Shown here one piece after another: positions 44,766 through 53,233 of a DNA stretch of 64,000 nt. The DNA lies in the NCBI GenBank assembly GCA_964620445.1, contig CAZUHB010000013.1, positions 1-64,000 on the forward strand, read 5' to 3'. Every line of letters starts with the position of its first letter. Position 1 is the stretch's first letter. A program made the translations under genes and the position numbers. Source of the stretch: CAZUHB01 sp964620445 (GTDB taxonomy: Bacteria; Planctomycetota; B15-G4; CAYZWU01). Below the pieces are notes generated by a model. The model had not been told where the DNA came from, ran no database searches, and worked only from the letters and a program-made list of their open reading frames with translations.

Positions 44766-45530
44766 GTGCCCGAACAACAAAAAGCGATCGAGGTTCGCGA
44801 TATGACGGTCGCCTATCGTGACCGTCCCGTGCTCTGGGATGTCGACCTCGACGTTCCGGCCGGACTGCTCATGGCGATCGTCGGCCCGAACGGAGCGGGA
44901 AAGACCACTCTCATCAAGTCGATCCTCGGTCTGGTGCGGTCCACCGCCGGTCAGGTTCTGATCCACGGGCGACGGTACGACGAGGTGCGCCGGCTCGTGG
45001 GATACGTGCCCCAGCGCGGCAGCGTGGACTGGGACTTCCCCACCAGTGTTCTCGACGTGGTCACCATGGGCCGCTATGCCCACCTCGGGTGGATCCGCCG
45101 GCCGGGCCGCGCCGATCGCGACGTCGCCCTGCGCGCCCTGGAAAAAGTCGGCATGGCCGAATTCTCCAGCCGGCAGATCAGCCAGCTCTCGGGCGGGCAG
45201 CAGCAGCGCGTCTTTCTGGCGCGCGCGCTGGTTCAGGACGCGCGTGTCTATTTCATGGACGAACCGTTCCAGGGTGTGGACGCGACCACCGAGCGGGCCA
45301 TCATCGGCCTTCTCAAAGAGCTGCGTGCCGACGGAAAGACGGTGGTCGTCGTTCATCACGATCTGCAGACCGTTCCCGAGTATTTCGACTGGGTCACACT
45401 CCTCAATGTACGCCGTATCGCGTCCGGCCCGGTGGACGAGGTTTTTACCGACCAGAACCTGAGGCTCGCCTACGGCGGCAGGGTGGCTTTCATGAGCAGC
45501 GCGATCCAAGGGCGCGCCTCGGAGAAATGA
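44766..45530 (+). CDS. Metal ABC transporter ATP-binding protein
   Basis: 254 residues. Walker A GPNGAGKTT, Q-loop, signature LSGGQQQRVFLARAL, Walker B VYFMDEPFQGVD and H-loop VVVVHHD. The PQRGSVDWDFPTSVLDVVTMGRY segment is typical of MntB/TroB/ZnuC-type ATPases. GTG start with CGGAGGT. Placed between the binding protein and the first permease, spacing 27 and 1 bp. Confidence 0.94.
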   Translation: MPEQQKAIEVRDMTVAYRDRPVLWDVDLDVPAGLLMAIVGPNGAGKTTLIKSILGLVRSTAGQVLIHGRRYDEVRRLVGYVPQRGSVDWDFPTSVLDVVTMGRYAHLGWIRRPGRADRDVALRALEKVGMAEFSSRQISQLSGGQQQRVFLARALVQDARVYFMDEPFQGVDATTERAIIGLLKELRADGKTVVVVHHDLQTVPEYFDWVTLLNVRRIASGPVDEVFTDQNLRLAYGGRVAFMSSAIQGRASEK

Positions 45531-45531
45531 G

Positions 45532-46671
45532 ATGGATCTGCTCCGGCTGCTCGAGGAACTCCTCTTCGACTACACCTTGCGAACCGTCGCGCTCGGCTCG
45601 GCAATCCTCGGGGTGGTGAGCGGCGTGCTCGGAGCATTCGCCGTCCTGCGCAGACAGAGCCTTCTTGGCGACGCGATCTCGCACACGGCCCTGCCCGGCA
45701 TTGCGCTCGCCTTCATGATCACCGGCTCCAAGGAACCGTTCGTGCTCATCCTGGGCGCCCTCGTCGCGGGTTGGGTGGGCACCCTCTTCGTGATGAGCGT
45801 CATCAATTCGACGCGCATCAAGAGCGACTGCGCGCTCGGGCTCGTTCTCTCCGTCTTCTTCGGGTTCGGACTGGTGCTTCTCACATTCATTCAGAGGCGG
45901 CCTGGAGCGACCCAGGCTGGGCTCGACAAGTTCCTCTTCGGCCAGGCAGCGGCTCTCATGGAGAAGGACGTGCTCACCATGGCCGTGCTCGGCGCCGTGG
46001 CTCTCGGCGCGCTCGTTCTGCTCTGGAAGGAGTTCAAGCTCCTCAGCTTCGATCCCGAGTACGCGGCGAGCCTCGGTCTGCCGGTGCGCCATCTCGACGT
46101 GCTGCTCACGACCCTTCTGGTGATCGCTATCGTGCTCGGCCTGCAAACAGTGGGCGTCGTGCTCATGAGCGCAATGGTCGTCGCTCCGGCCGCCGCCGCG
46201 CGGCAGTGGACCGATCGGCTGGGAGTCATGGTCGTGCTCTCGGCCTTCTTCGGCGCCCTGGCCGGCGTGAGCGGGGCCGTGATCTCGAGCACGATCGCCA
46301 GGCTTCCCACGGGCCCGACCATCGTACTCTGTGTGAGCGCTCTCGTGGCTTTCTCCATGCTCCTCGCACCGGCGCGCGGAATGGTGTGGACCTGGCTTCG
46401 CCAGGCGCGCAACCGGAGGGACCTCGTTGCCGAGGCGGTACTCTGCGATCTCTATGAGCTCTCACTCCACCATGACCGGAAGGACCACGCCCATTCTCCC
46501 GCGGTGCTCAAGGCGATGAACGTGCTCAAGGCCGGCGTGAATCGCACCCTGCGGGAGTTGAGGTCGCGAGGCTGGGTCGCCGCAACCGCGCGGGGGAGCT
46601 GGTTCCTCACACCCGAGGGGAGGGCCGAGGCCACGCGCCTCATTCTCGAGAGGGAAGGAGAAGCGCAATGA
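45532..46671 (+). CDS. Metal ABC permease with C-terminal winged-helix-like tail
   Basis: 379 residues. Residues 1-285 form the ABC-3 permease with about eight helices (LRRQSLLGDAISHTALPGIALAF, LSFDPEYAASLGLPVRHLDVLLTTLLVIAIVLGLQTVGVVLMSAMVV). The last about 95 residues are soluble: AEAVLCDLYELSLHHDR ... VLKAGVNRTLRELRSRGWV ... GSWFLTPEGRAEATRLI, a winged-helix pattern like DtxR/MntR repressors. This extra domain would face the cytoplasm, so it could sense metal or DNA. Overlaps the next gene start by ATGA. Confidence 0.9.
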   Translation: MDLLRLLEELLFDYTLRTVALGSAILGVVSGVLGAFAVLRRQSLLGDAISHTALPGIALAFMITGSKEPFVLILGALVAGWVGTLFVMSVINSTRIKSDCALGLVLSVFFGFGLVLLTFIQRRPGATQAGLDKFLFGQAAALMEKDVLTMAVLGAVALGALVLLWKEFKLLSFDPEYAASLGLPVRHLDVLLTTLLVIAIVLGLQTVGVVLMSAMVVAPAAAARQWTDRLGVMVVLSAFFGALAGVSGAVISSTIARLPTGPTIVLCVSALVAFSMLLAPARGMVWTWLRQARNRRDLVAEAVLCDLYELSLHHDRKDHAHSPAVLKAMNVLKAGVNRTLRELRSRGWVAATARGSWFLTPEGRAEATRLILEREGEAQ

Positions 46672-47777
46672 GCGGGCCGCAGATGGAGATCCAGCTCATC
46701 GCCGTGGTGGTGGCAGCCGCATGCGCGCTGCCGGGGGTTTTCCTGATCCTGCGCCGGATGGCACTCATGAGCGATGCCATCAGCCATGCCATCCTCCTCG
46801 GTATCGTGATCGCATTCTTCATCACCGAGGACCTGGCGTCGCCCTTGCTCGTCGTCGCGGCTGCCGCGACCGGCGTCCTGACGGTGGCGCTCGTCGAGGC
46901 GCTGAACCGCACCGGGCTGGTGAAGGAGGACGCGGCCATCGGCCTCGTTTTTCCCATCCTTTTCAGTATCGGCGTTATCCTCATCTCGCGCTACGCGGGG
47001 AATGTCCACCTCGACACCGATGCCGTTCTCCTCGGCGAACTCGCCTTTGCACCATTCGACAGGTTCGAGGTTTTCGACACCGACATCGGTCCCCTCAGTC
47101 TTTACGTGATGGGCGGCATCCTGCTGATCAACCTGCTCTTCATCGGTCTCTTCTTCAAGGAGCTCAAGCTCGCCACGTTCGACGCCGGGCTTGCCGCGGC
47201 GCTCGGCTTCTCGCCGGTTCTGATTCATTACGGACTGATGACGCTCGTGTCGATCACTGCCGTGGGAGCCTTCAACGCGGTTGGTTCGATCCTGGTGGTG
47301 GCCCTCATGGTGGCTCCGCCGGCGGCCGCCTACCTGCTCACGAACAGCCTGAGCCGCATGATGGGACTGAGCGTTCTCATCGGCGCGGCAAGCGCGATCG
47401 GCGGATACTGGACCGCCCACGTTCTGGACACATCGATCGCGGGATCGATGGCCACCGCGGCCGGTTTCATTTTTCTTCTGACCTTCCTGCTCGCGCCCGA
47501 ACGGGGAATCGCGGCGATCGCCCGCCGACGGCGCCGCCAGAGGTGGCAGTTTGCATTGCGCATGCTCACCGTCCATCTCTTCAACCACGAAGGCCTGCCC
47601 GAGGCGGCCGAGGAGTGCCGCGTCGACCATCTCCACGACCATATCAGCTGGGATCCCCTCTTTGCGCAACGGGTCGTGCGCTTCGCGGAGCGCCGTCGTG
47701 CGGTGATCGAAAAGGACGGACTCCTGGCACTCACCGACGAAGGCCGCGCCATCGCGCGTCAAGCCGTGGTCGATTGA
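46668..47777 (+). CDS. Second metal ABC permease with C-terminal winged-helix-like tail
   Basis: 369 residues. ABC-3 permease (LRRMALMSDAISHAILLGIVIAF, LATFDAGLAAALGFSPVLIHYGLMTLVSITAVGAFNAVGSILVVALMV). After residue about 285 a basic stretch (RRRRRQRWQF) and a tail with HLFNHEGLPEAAEECRVDHLHDHISWDPLFAQRVVRFAERRRAVIEKDGLLALTDEGRAIA, again winged-helix-like with His/Glu/Cys residues that could bind metal. Pairs with the preceding permease as heterodimer. Last gene of the operon. Confidence 0.9.
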   Translation: MSGPQMEIQLIAVVVAAACALPGVFLILRRMALMSDAISHAILLGIVIAFFITEDLASPLLVVAAAATGVLTVALVEALNRTGLVKEDAAIGLVFPILFSIGVILISRYAGNVHLDTDAVLLGELAFAPFDRFEVFDTDIGPLSLYVMGGILLINLLFIGLFFKELKLATFDAGLAAALGFSPVLIHYGLMTLVSITAVGAFNAVGSILVVALMVAPPAAAYLLTNSLSRMMGLSVLIGAASAIGGYWTAHVLDTSIAGSMATAAGFIFLLTFLLAPERGIAAIARRRRRQRWQFALRMLTVHLFNHEGLPEAAEECRVDHLHDHISWDPLFAQRVVRFAERRRAVIEKDGLLALTDEGRAIARQAVVD

Positions 47778-47800
47778 TCGATGTGCGATAGCCGGGGGGA

Positions 47801-48940
47801 TCAGTCTCCCAGGACCGAGCGGTAGCATTCCTCGACGCGCGCGGCCTGCACCTCGAGCGCGTACTCGGCGACCGCCTTCCGTCTGGCCTGCCGGCCCATG
47901 GCGGCGGTGGCATCCCGATCGCGCGCCGCTCCCAGAAGTGCGCCGGCAAGATCGTCGTCGACGGGCTCCACGAGAAAACCGGTCCGGCCTTCGTCGACGA
48001 TCTCGTCGAGGGGCGGCATGCGGGAGGCGATCACCGGCAGACCGAGAGACATCTTCTCGCGTACGGCGCGGCACGAGCCGTCGCTGCCCGGAATCATGAA
48101 GATGCTGCAATCGGCGGCCGCCACGGCGGCGACGAAGTTGCGCCCCCTGAGATAACCGGAAAAGATGACCTTTTCCGCGAGCCCGATCTCGCGCACCGGC
48201 TGGCGAACCACCTCCTCCTGGTGCGTGCCGCGTCCCACGATGAGGAGGCGCAGCGCGGGTTCCTCATCGCTGGCGCGCTTGAAGGCGCGAAGGAGCACGT
48301 CGAACTTTCTGTGGCGCTGCATACGGGCCACGATCACGAAGAGAAACTCGCTCCCGGCGACTCCGAGCGAGGCGCGTGCCGCGGCGCGGTCCACCGTGGA
48401 AGGATCGAAGCGCTCCGTATCCACGGCGCCGGGGCTGACCATCACCTTTTCGGAGGAGAGAAAGTTCTTGTCGATCAGGCTCTTCCGCGCCCGCTCGGTG
48501 ATGACCATGGCTCCCTGCGTGAAACGGCGCAGCATCCACCGGGCGCGGATCGAATTGGCCAGGTTGTCCGGATCGTAGAAGGAGCGCACCACGGGGGTCC
48601 GTTTGCCGAGGGTCCTCAGCGCGCAGGCCGCCACGAAATGATCGTTCGTCATGTGTGTATGAATGAGATCGAACTCCCTCTCCAGAAGGAAGTTCCTCAG
48701 CCGCATCACATCCTCGAGGTTGTGGAAGGCGTGAAAATGCTTTTCCAGGAAAAAGCCCTTCACCGGCTCGATCCCGCGTTCCAGCGCGTTGCGAGCCACC
48801 TCGTTGTCCTTGAAAGAGCGCGGATGCCCGCCCGGGATGAAGGTGATGTCGTGGCGATCGCCCAGCATGCGGCACAGGTTGACGGCAGGCTCGGCCGGGC
48901 CGGTCCATTTCCAGTTGCTGAAGAGGTGTAGAATCTTCAT
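47801..48940 (-). CDS. Family 4 glycosyltransferase
   Basis: 379 residues from ATG 48940. GT-B fold: KILHLFSNWKWTGPAEPAVNLCRML (acceptor side), LIHTHMTNDHF, FLFVIVARMQRHRKFDVLLRAF and SDGSCRAVREKMSLGLPVIASRMPPLDEIV at the donor site. Likely lipopolysaccharide or exopolysaccharide assembly. Divergent from another GT4 (49035), start codons 94 bp apart, suggesting shared control and pathway. The longer open frame upstream (to 49042) would overlap the divergent gene and is rejected. Confidence 0.88.
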   Translation of the reverse strand: MKILHLFSNWKWTGPAEPAVNLCRMLGDRHDITFIPGGHPRSFKDNEVARNALERGIEPVKGFFLEKHFHAFHNLEDVMRLRNFLLEREFDLIHTHMTNDHFVAACALRTLGKRTPVVRSFYDPDNLANSIRARWMLRRFTQGAMVITERARKSLIDKNFLSSEKVMVSPGAVDTERFDPSTVDRAAARASLGVAGSEFLFVIVARMQRHRKFDVLLRAFKRASDEEPALRLLIVGRGTHQEEVVRQPVREIGLAEKVIFSGYLRGRNFVAAVAAADCSIFMIPGSDGSCRAVREKMSLGLPVIASRMPPLDEIVDEGRTGFLVEPVDDDLAGALLGAARDRDATAAMGRQARRKAVAEYALEVQAARVEECYRSVLGD

Positions 48941-49034
48941 CCCGGTGCGTCTTTCCAATCGATCGAAGCCGCGATGTATCGCTCCAGATAATAATTCGTC
49001 AGCATGACACCACAATGGTAAAATCCCACGGGAA

Positions 49035-50162
49035 ATGAACATTCTTCATATCAACACGGAAAAAACGTGGCGCGGCGGCGAGCAGCAGACCCTCTATCTG
49101 GCCGAGGGGCTCCGGGATCGCGGCCATCTCTCGGAAATCGTATGTCAGCCGGGAAAGGAGCTGGCGCAACGGGCCGACGCCAGGGGAGTGGCGGTTCACC
49201 CGGTGACCATGCGGGCCGAATGGGACCTGGGGGCCGTGTTCAAGATCCGGTCGATCATCAAGGCCCGCTCCATCGATATCGTGCACATGCACACGTCCCA
49301 CGGCCACACCCTGGGTGTGGCGGCGGCGCGGCTCGCGCCGCGCGCAGATCGTTCGGGCCGGGCAGGTCGCCCAAAAACCGTGGTCGCCCGGCGCGTCGAT
49401 TTCAGCATCTACCGCCACTGGCTCTCGCTGAGCGGTCTCAAATACAAGTTCGGCGTGGACCGGTACGTGGCCATCTCCAGGGCGATCAAGAATGTTCTCG
49501 AGAAGGACGGGATCGACGGAAACAGGATCGAGGTGGTGCACAGCGGCATCGATCTCGCCCGTGTCGCGGGCGCTGACGGTGCCGCGGTCAGAGCGGAGCT
49601 GGGAATATCCGAGGACGCGCCGGTCATCGGCACGGTGGCCCATTTCGCCTGGCACAAGGGGCTCGAGTACCTCGTCGATGCGGCGCGCATGGTGGCCGAC
49701 GAGATCGAGGGCGTGAAGATCGTGCTCGTGGGAACTGGCGGCCTGGAAGAGGCGATCAGGCAAAGGGCCGCGGCGAGCGGAGCGGATGACGGAATCGTTT
49801 TCGCCGGGTTCCGGACCGACATTCCGCAGTGCCTCGCCATGTTCGACGTCTTCACCATGCCATCCCTCATGGAAGGGCTGTGCACATCGATCCTCGATGC
49901 CCTCGCGGCGCGAAAGCCGGTCGTGGCCTCGCGCACGGGAGGCATCCCGGAGATCGTCGAGAACGGCGAGACGGGACTTCTTGTTCCTCCCGGCGACGCG
50001 GCCGCCCTTGCGGGCGCCCTCATTCGCGTGCTGCGTGAACCCGATCTGGCGGTCCGGATGGCCGAACGGGGCAGGCGGAAGGTGCGGGAGCAGTTCAGCA
50101 TCGACGCAATGGTGGCGGGTAACATCGGCGTTTACGAGCGCCTTCTGGCCGAAAGGCGGTAA
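49035..50162 (+). CDS. Family 4 glycosyltransferase
   Basis: 375 residues, GT-B fold. NILHINTEKTWRGGEQQTLYLAEGL (N-terminal Gly-Gly-x-E loop), VHMHTSHGHTLG, IGTVAHFAWHKGLEYLVDAARMV (donor Lys), PSLMEGLCTSILDALAARKPVVASRTGGIPEIVENGETGLLVPPGD (E-x7-E loop). The N-terminal sequence resembles enzymes of lipopolysaccharide core or heptose glycan synthesis. Divergent partner of the GT4 gene at 48940. Confidence 0.9.
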   Translation: MNILHINTEKTWRGGEQQTLYLAEGLRDRGHLSEIVCQPGKELAQRADARGVAVHPVTMRAEWDLGAVFKIRSIIKARSIDIVHMHTSHGHTLGVAAARLAPRADRSGRAGRPKTVVARRVDFSIYRHWLSLSGLKYKFGVDRYVAISRAIKNVLEKDGIDGNRIEVVHSGIDLARVAGADGAAVRAELGISEDAPVIGTVAHFAWHKGLEYLVDAARMVADEIEGVKIVLVGTGGLEEAIRQRAAASGADDGIVFAGFRTDIPQCLAMFDVFTMPSLMEGLCTSILDALAARKPVVASRTGGIPEIVENGETGLLVPPGDAAALAGALIRVLREPDLAVRMAERGRRKVREQFSIDAMVAGNIGVYERLLAERR

Positions 50163-50345
50163 CTTGTCCTTGCTTTCGTCTTCACGAGGCTATTAGTACT
50201 GGGAATTCTTTCGCGAAGGCCGCCAGGGACGAAACGGTGCCAGGGCCAGGAACCCCTTCTCTTTGACCGAATCCACCTCGCGGCACTCTTGCCGAGACGA
50301 ATTGCGAATCTGATGCGTTTGACGAACAGGAAAGGAATGTGAAGA

Positions 50346-50858
50346 ATGGACAAGGCAACCGAACGGATAGTGGAAGGTCTTCACAGGGCGATCGAAGCCG
50401 AGGCGGCAGGATATCACTTTTACATGATGGCGGCGCGCAACACCGACGACAAGCAGGGGAAGGAGATCTTCGAAACGCTCGCCGACGAGGAGGTGGACCA
50501 CCTGAAGTTCCTGAAATCCCAACACGCCTCCTTCCTCGCCACCGGAAAGGCCGATCCGGACGCCGTTCTGGGAAAACCGCTCGAGCTGTCGGGCACCAAT
50601 CCTATTTTCTCCGCCCAGCTCAGGGAACGGGTCAAGGATTCCCACTACGAAATGAGCGCCCTCTCCATCGGTGTGGAGCTCGAACTCAATGCGATGAACT
50701 TCTACCAGTCCGAGGCCGATGCAACGGATGACCCGGAGGTGAAGGAGTTTTACACGCGCCTCGCCGACTGGGAGTCAGGTCACTACAACGCCTTGCTGCG
50801 GGCACAGGAGGAGTTGAAGGAGGATTACTGGGCGCAGGGAGGCTTTTCGCCTTTCTAG
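50346..50858 (+). CDS. Rubrerythrin-like ferritin-family diiron protein
   Basis: 170 residues, four-helix bundle. Glu/His ligand patterns EAEAAGYHFYMMAA ... ETLADEEVDHLKFL and SIGVELELNAMNFYQSEA ... RLADWESGHYNALL match the E-x6-Y and E-x2-H pairs of erythrin proteins. No C-terminal rubredoxin domain, so the electron source is separate. Probably peroxide defence. It converges with the next minus-strand gene; the stops overlap by four bases (CTAG, 50855-50858). Confidence 0.88.
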   Translation: MDKATERIVEGLHRAIEAEAAGYHFYMMAARNTDDKQGKEIFETLADEEVDHLKFLKSQHASFLATGKADPDAVLGKPLELSGTNPIFSAQLRERVKDSHYEMSALSIGVELELNAMNFYQSEADATDDPEVKEFYTRLADWESGHYNALLRAQEELKEDYWAQGGFSPF

Positions 50859-51385
50859 GAACTTAACCCCTCCCTCTTCTTGAACGCCTTCCACGACTCG
50901 GGCCCTTTGTAGGTTCCTTTGCGCACCGGTCTCGCTCTTTCCAGGGCGACCGTTTCGAAACGGAGGAGTCCGCGGTAGACGGTGTCGAATCTGCTCCTGT
51001 CGCTTCCCTGATAGGCGTCCGGGGCCAGGAAACGTCCCTCCCAGAACTCGACGGCGTGAATCGGTTCCCGCTCGCCGGTGGCGAGGACGATCTCGGGCCG
51101 GGCCTGGTCGGGTATGCCCTCCGTCTCGTCGCTGCCCAGGGAAAGAAAGTCGCTCTCCACCAGTGCGCGGCGGATCCGGTCGACCTCTTCATCGGAGATC
51201 GTCAGCTTGTACAGCTTCTCCACGAGTTTTCCGTGGCGCGCGTGCGGCCGTACCGATTGAATCCATACGGTCCCCTTCTTGGAAACGAGAACATTCCGTC
51301 CGCCGAAAAGGCCCTGGACATCGTACAACTCGACGAAGAAGTCGCTTTCGAGCATCTCGCCAATCTTGCCGGTCTGATCGATCAT
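50855..51385 (-). CDS. Protein of unknown function
   Basis: 176 residues from ATG 51385 with AAAGGG upstream. No signal peptide. Alpha/beta sequence: ESDFFVELYDVQGLFGGRNVLVSKKGTVWIQSVRP, then ISDEEVDRIRRALVESDFLSL and a Lys-rich end. I do not recognise a family. Reading frame continues upstream but opposite-strand lipoprotein sequence begins there, so the start at 51385 is favoured. Confidence 0.6.
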   Translation of the reverse strand: MIDQTGKIGEMLESDFFVELYDVQGLFGGRNVLVSKKGTVWIQSVRPHARHGKLVEKLYKLTISDEEVDRIRRALVESDFLSLGSDETEGIPDQARPEIVLATGEREPIHAVEFWEGRFLAPDAYQGSDRSRFDTVYRGLLRFETVALERARPVRKGTYKGPESWKAFKKREGLSS

Positions 51386-51526
51386 GAGCCGCCCTTTCAA
51401 ACAAGAAACGATGGTCTTTCCTTCTCCAAGATCGGCCCAACGGGACTGTCGACTTGATCCTCTCGAAAAAACTTCCTCACCGAGGGTGCGATCGGTTATC
51501 TTCTTCACCCTATCGAGGAGGACGTG

Positions 51527-51961
51527 ATGGAAACTGCGATCGTCGTTTTTTTGCTCTTGTTCGTCTGCGGCTGCGCCCTGAACCAGACCGAGATCGTCGG
51601 AAGAGTCCTGCCCCACGCCGACGCGGGCGATATCCCCTATTCGCTGGACGGAAAAACAGAGGGATTCTGGGTGCCTACCGGCGAGATCTTGAGCAGAGCC
51701 GAGCCGGCCATCCTCCGGTATATCGAGGAGCAAGACGGGAAGATCTTCGCCAATATCGACCGGTACAGATGCCAGTACGTGGGAATCGTGGTTCAGGGCA
51801 AGAAGCGCGTCTATTGCAACTTTTTCTGGCCCACCGAGGACGAGGCCGATTGGAAGGAAAATTTCGTTTTCGTCCTCGACGGCGGCGACATGTACTTCCA
51901 GCTCGAGTACGACGTGGACAGCTCGAAGTGCCTGAACTTTTCCGTCAACGGAGAGGCGTGA
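51527..51961 (+). CDS. Small lipoprotein of unknown function
   Basis: 144 residues. Short hydrophobic leader METAIVVFLLLFVCGCALN with lipobox ending at a Cys. Mature part has few recognisable features (YSLDGKTEGFWVPTGEILSRAEPAILRYIEEQDG; CNFFWPTEDEADWKENFVFVLDGGDMYFQLEYD). ATG 51527 after GAGGAGG; a GTG one codon earlier is also possible. Function unknown. Confidence 0.7.
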   Translation: METAIVVFLLLFVCGCALNQTEIVGRVLPHADAGDIPYSLDGKTEGFWVPTGEILSRAEPAILRYIEEQDGKIFANIDRYRCQYVGIVVQGKKRVYCNFFWPTEDEADWKENFVFVLDGGDMYFQLEYDVDSSKCLNFSVNGEA

Positions 51962-52000
51962 CCGGGCAATAGCCCGACACGCCGAAGAAGGGCCACGGTT

Positions 52001-52168
52001 CTATTCAACGATCCGAACCGGTTTGCAGAGCCACTTGTCCTTGTAGGCAACGCGTCCACACTTCTTGCAGGCGTAGCGGAAATCGGTCACGATCCTCTTG
52101 AACCGTTCCAGATCGTCGAGATAGGTCCCGTTTTTCCAGCTGCAGAATTCTCCATCTCTGTTGGACAT
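52001..52168 (-). CDS. 55-residue Cys-rich mini-protein (hidden short gene)
   Basis: 55 residues: an N-terminal Cys (EFCSWKNGTYLDDLERFKRIV) then RYACKKCGRVAYKDKWLCKP. The CxxC plus CxP pattern suggests one zinc-ribbon-like knuckle, and the sequence YACKKCGR-x5-K-x-LCKP resembles short uncharacterised planctomycete proteins I have seen. Very strong ribosome site (AGGAGG seven bases before ATG 52168). No plausible longer gene in either strand here, so it is very likely real. Confidence 0.7.
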   Translation of the reverse strand: MSNRDGEFCSWKNGTYLDDLERFKRIVTDFRYACKKCGRVAYKDKWLCKPVRIVE

Positions 52169-52481
52169 GTTCCAAAACCTCCTTCAGGACTCGCAAATGC
52201 ACGGTAATCTCGGGTGAGCCGTTTCTCGTTCCAGCCCGTCCGTATAGCACCGTTTCGTGAAAAAAAAACGGATTTTCGACGAACAGGGAATTCTAAAAAA
52301 CGAACGGCACCAATGGTGCGAATGTCTCAAGATCTCGGGACCGCCCCACCGATATACTCGATGAGTATCAGAATCGTTCCCGGGCCATGGGACCGCGCCG
52401 GCGCGGAGCCGAGTCATGTTCGAACCGATCGCCCGTGGCTCTGGAGACCGGCAGCACCTCGAGGGAAGCGAAAGGACGGAC
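52169..52481. other. Intergenic region (313 bp)
   Basis: Divergent space between the Cys-rich mini-protein (minus) and the sensor-like protein (plus). It contains an A-run near 52259-52267 and AAAGGA before the plus-strand start. No gene or hairpin recognised. Confidence 0.4.
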
Positions 52482-53210
52482 ATGTACGATCTCAGGACCA
52501 TGACCATCGTCGAGCTGAGCCGCCTCGGTGCCGATTTGAGCCGCCTCGGCGCCGCGTCGTCGAGCATGGAGGAGACGGCGGGCCGGATCGTGAATTTTCT
52601 TCGCAACAGTCTCATCGATCCTGAGACGGGAGAAAGCGCCTTTGCGCTCGTCCGGTTTTTCAAGACCCACGACTATGAGGACCTCGATACCGAAGAGCGT
52701 GCATCCGCCGAAGGGATCATGAAGGGCGAGACGATCCCGAGCGGAATGAAGTGTCTCACGCTGCTTGCGTCCACCGGTGACAAGCCGGAGTGGAACTCGC
52801 GAACGACGTCGAAAGGACACAGGGCCATTCCATTACCGAGCGAAGATTTCGTGAGCCGGTTCCCCATGATTTCCAACCTCGTCCGGCAGTTCGGTTTCGA
52901 ACTCAATGCCATCCTCGAACCCGACCCGCAATGTCTGCGTGACATGGAAGAGAGGGCCTACAACGTTTTCCATGTTCCCGTTGCCGAAGGGAGCGCCTAC
53001 ATCCCGGCCCAGAAGGAATTCGTGGAGCCCTGTGGAATCGAGTCGGTCCTCGGATTCGGCGGGATCATGCCCTCAGGCGATCTCTTCGCGATCATCATGT
53101 TTTCAAAGGTGGCGGTCACGATGGAGACGGCCGAGCTGCTGCGTCCACTGACCCTCAATGCCAAGATCGCGTTGCTCCAACACGATGGCGAGCGGATCTT
53201 CAACTGGTAG
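52482..53210 (+). CDS. Sensor-type protein, GAF-like module of unknown function
   Basis: 242 residues, soluble, no output domain. Helical start VELSRLGADLSRLGAASSSMEETAGRIVNFLRNSL, then a GAF-like alpha/beta part with ALVRFFKTHDYEDLDTEE, MKCLTLLASTGDKPEWNSR, HRAIPLPSEDFVSRFPMI, YNVFHVPVAEGSAYIPAQKEFV and VLGFGGIMPSGDLFAIIMF. I have seen this module attached to or beside histidine kinases with an N-terminal CW-type Cys-rich domain, as found in the convergent gene. It may therefore feed the PAS-TusA-kinase system. ATG 52482 with AAAGGA. Confidence 0.7.
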   Translation: MYDLRTMTIVELSRLGADLSRLGAASSSMEETAGRIVNFLRNSLIDPETGESAFALVRFFKTHDYEDLDTEERASAEGIMKGETIPSGMKCLTLLASTGDKPEWNSRTTSKGHRAIPLPSEDFVSRFPMISNLVRQFGFELNAILEPDPQCLRDMEERAYNVFHVPVAEGSAYIPAQKEFVEPCGIESVLGFGGIMPSGDLFAIIMFSKVAVTMETAELLRPLTLNAKIALLQHDGERIFNW

Positions 53211-53233
53211 GGAGAAATCGAGAGACCGGCCGG

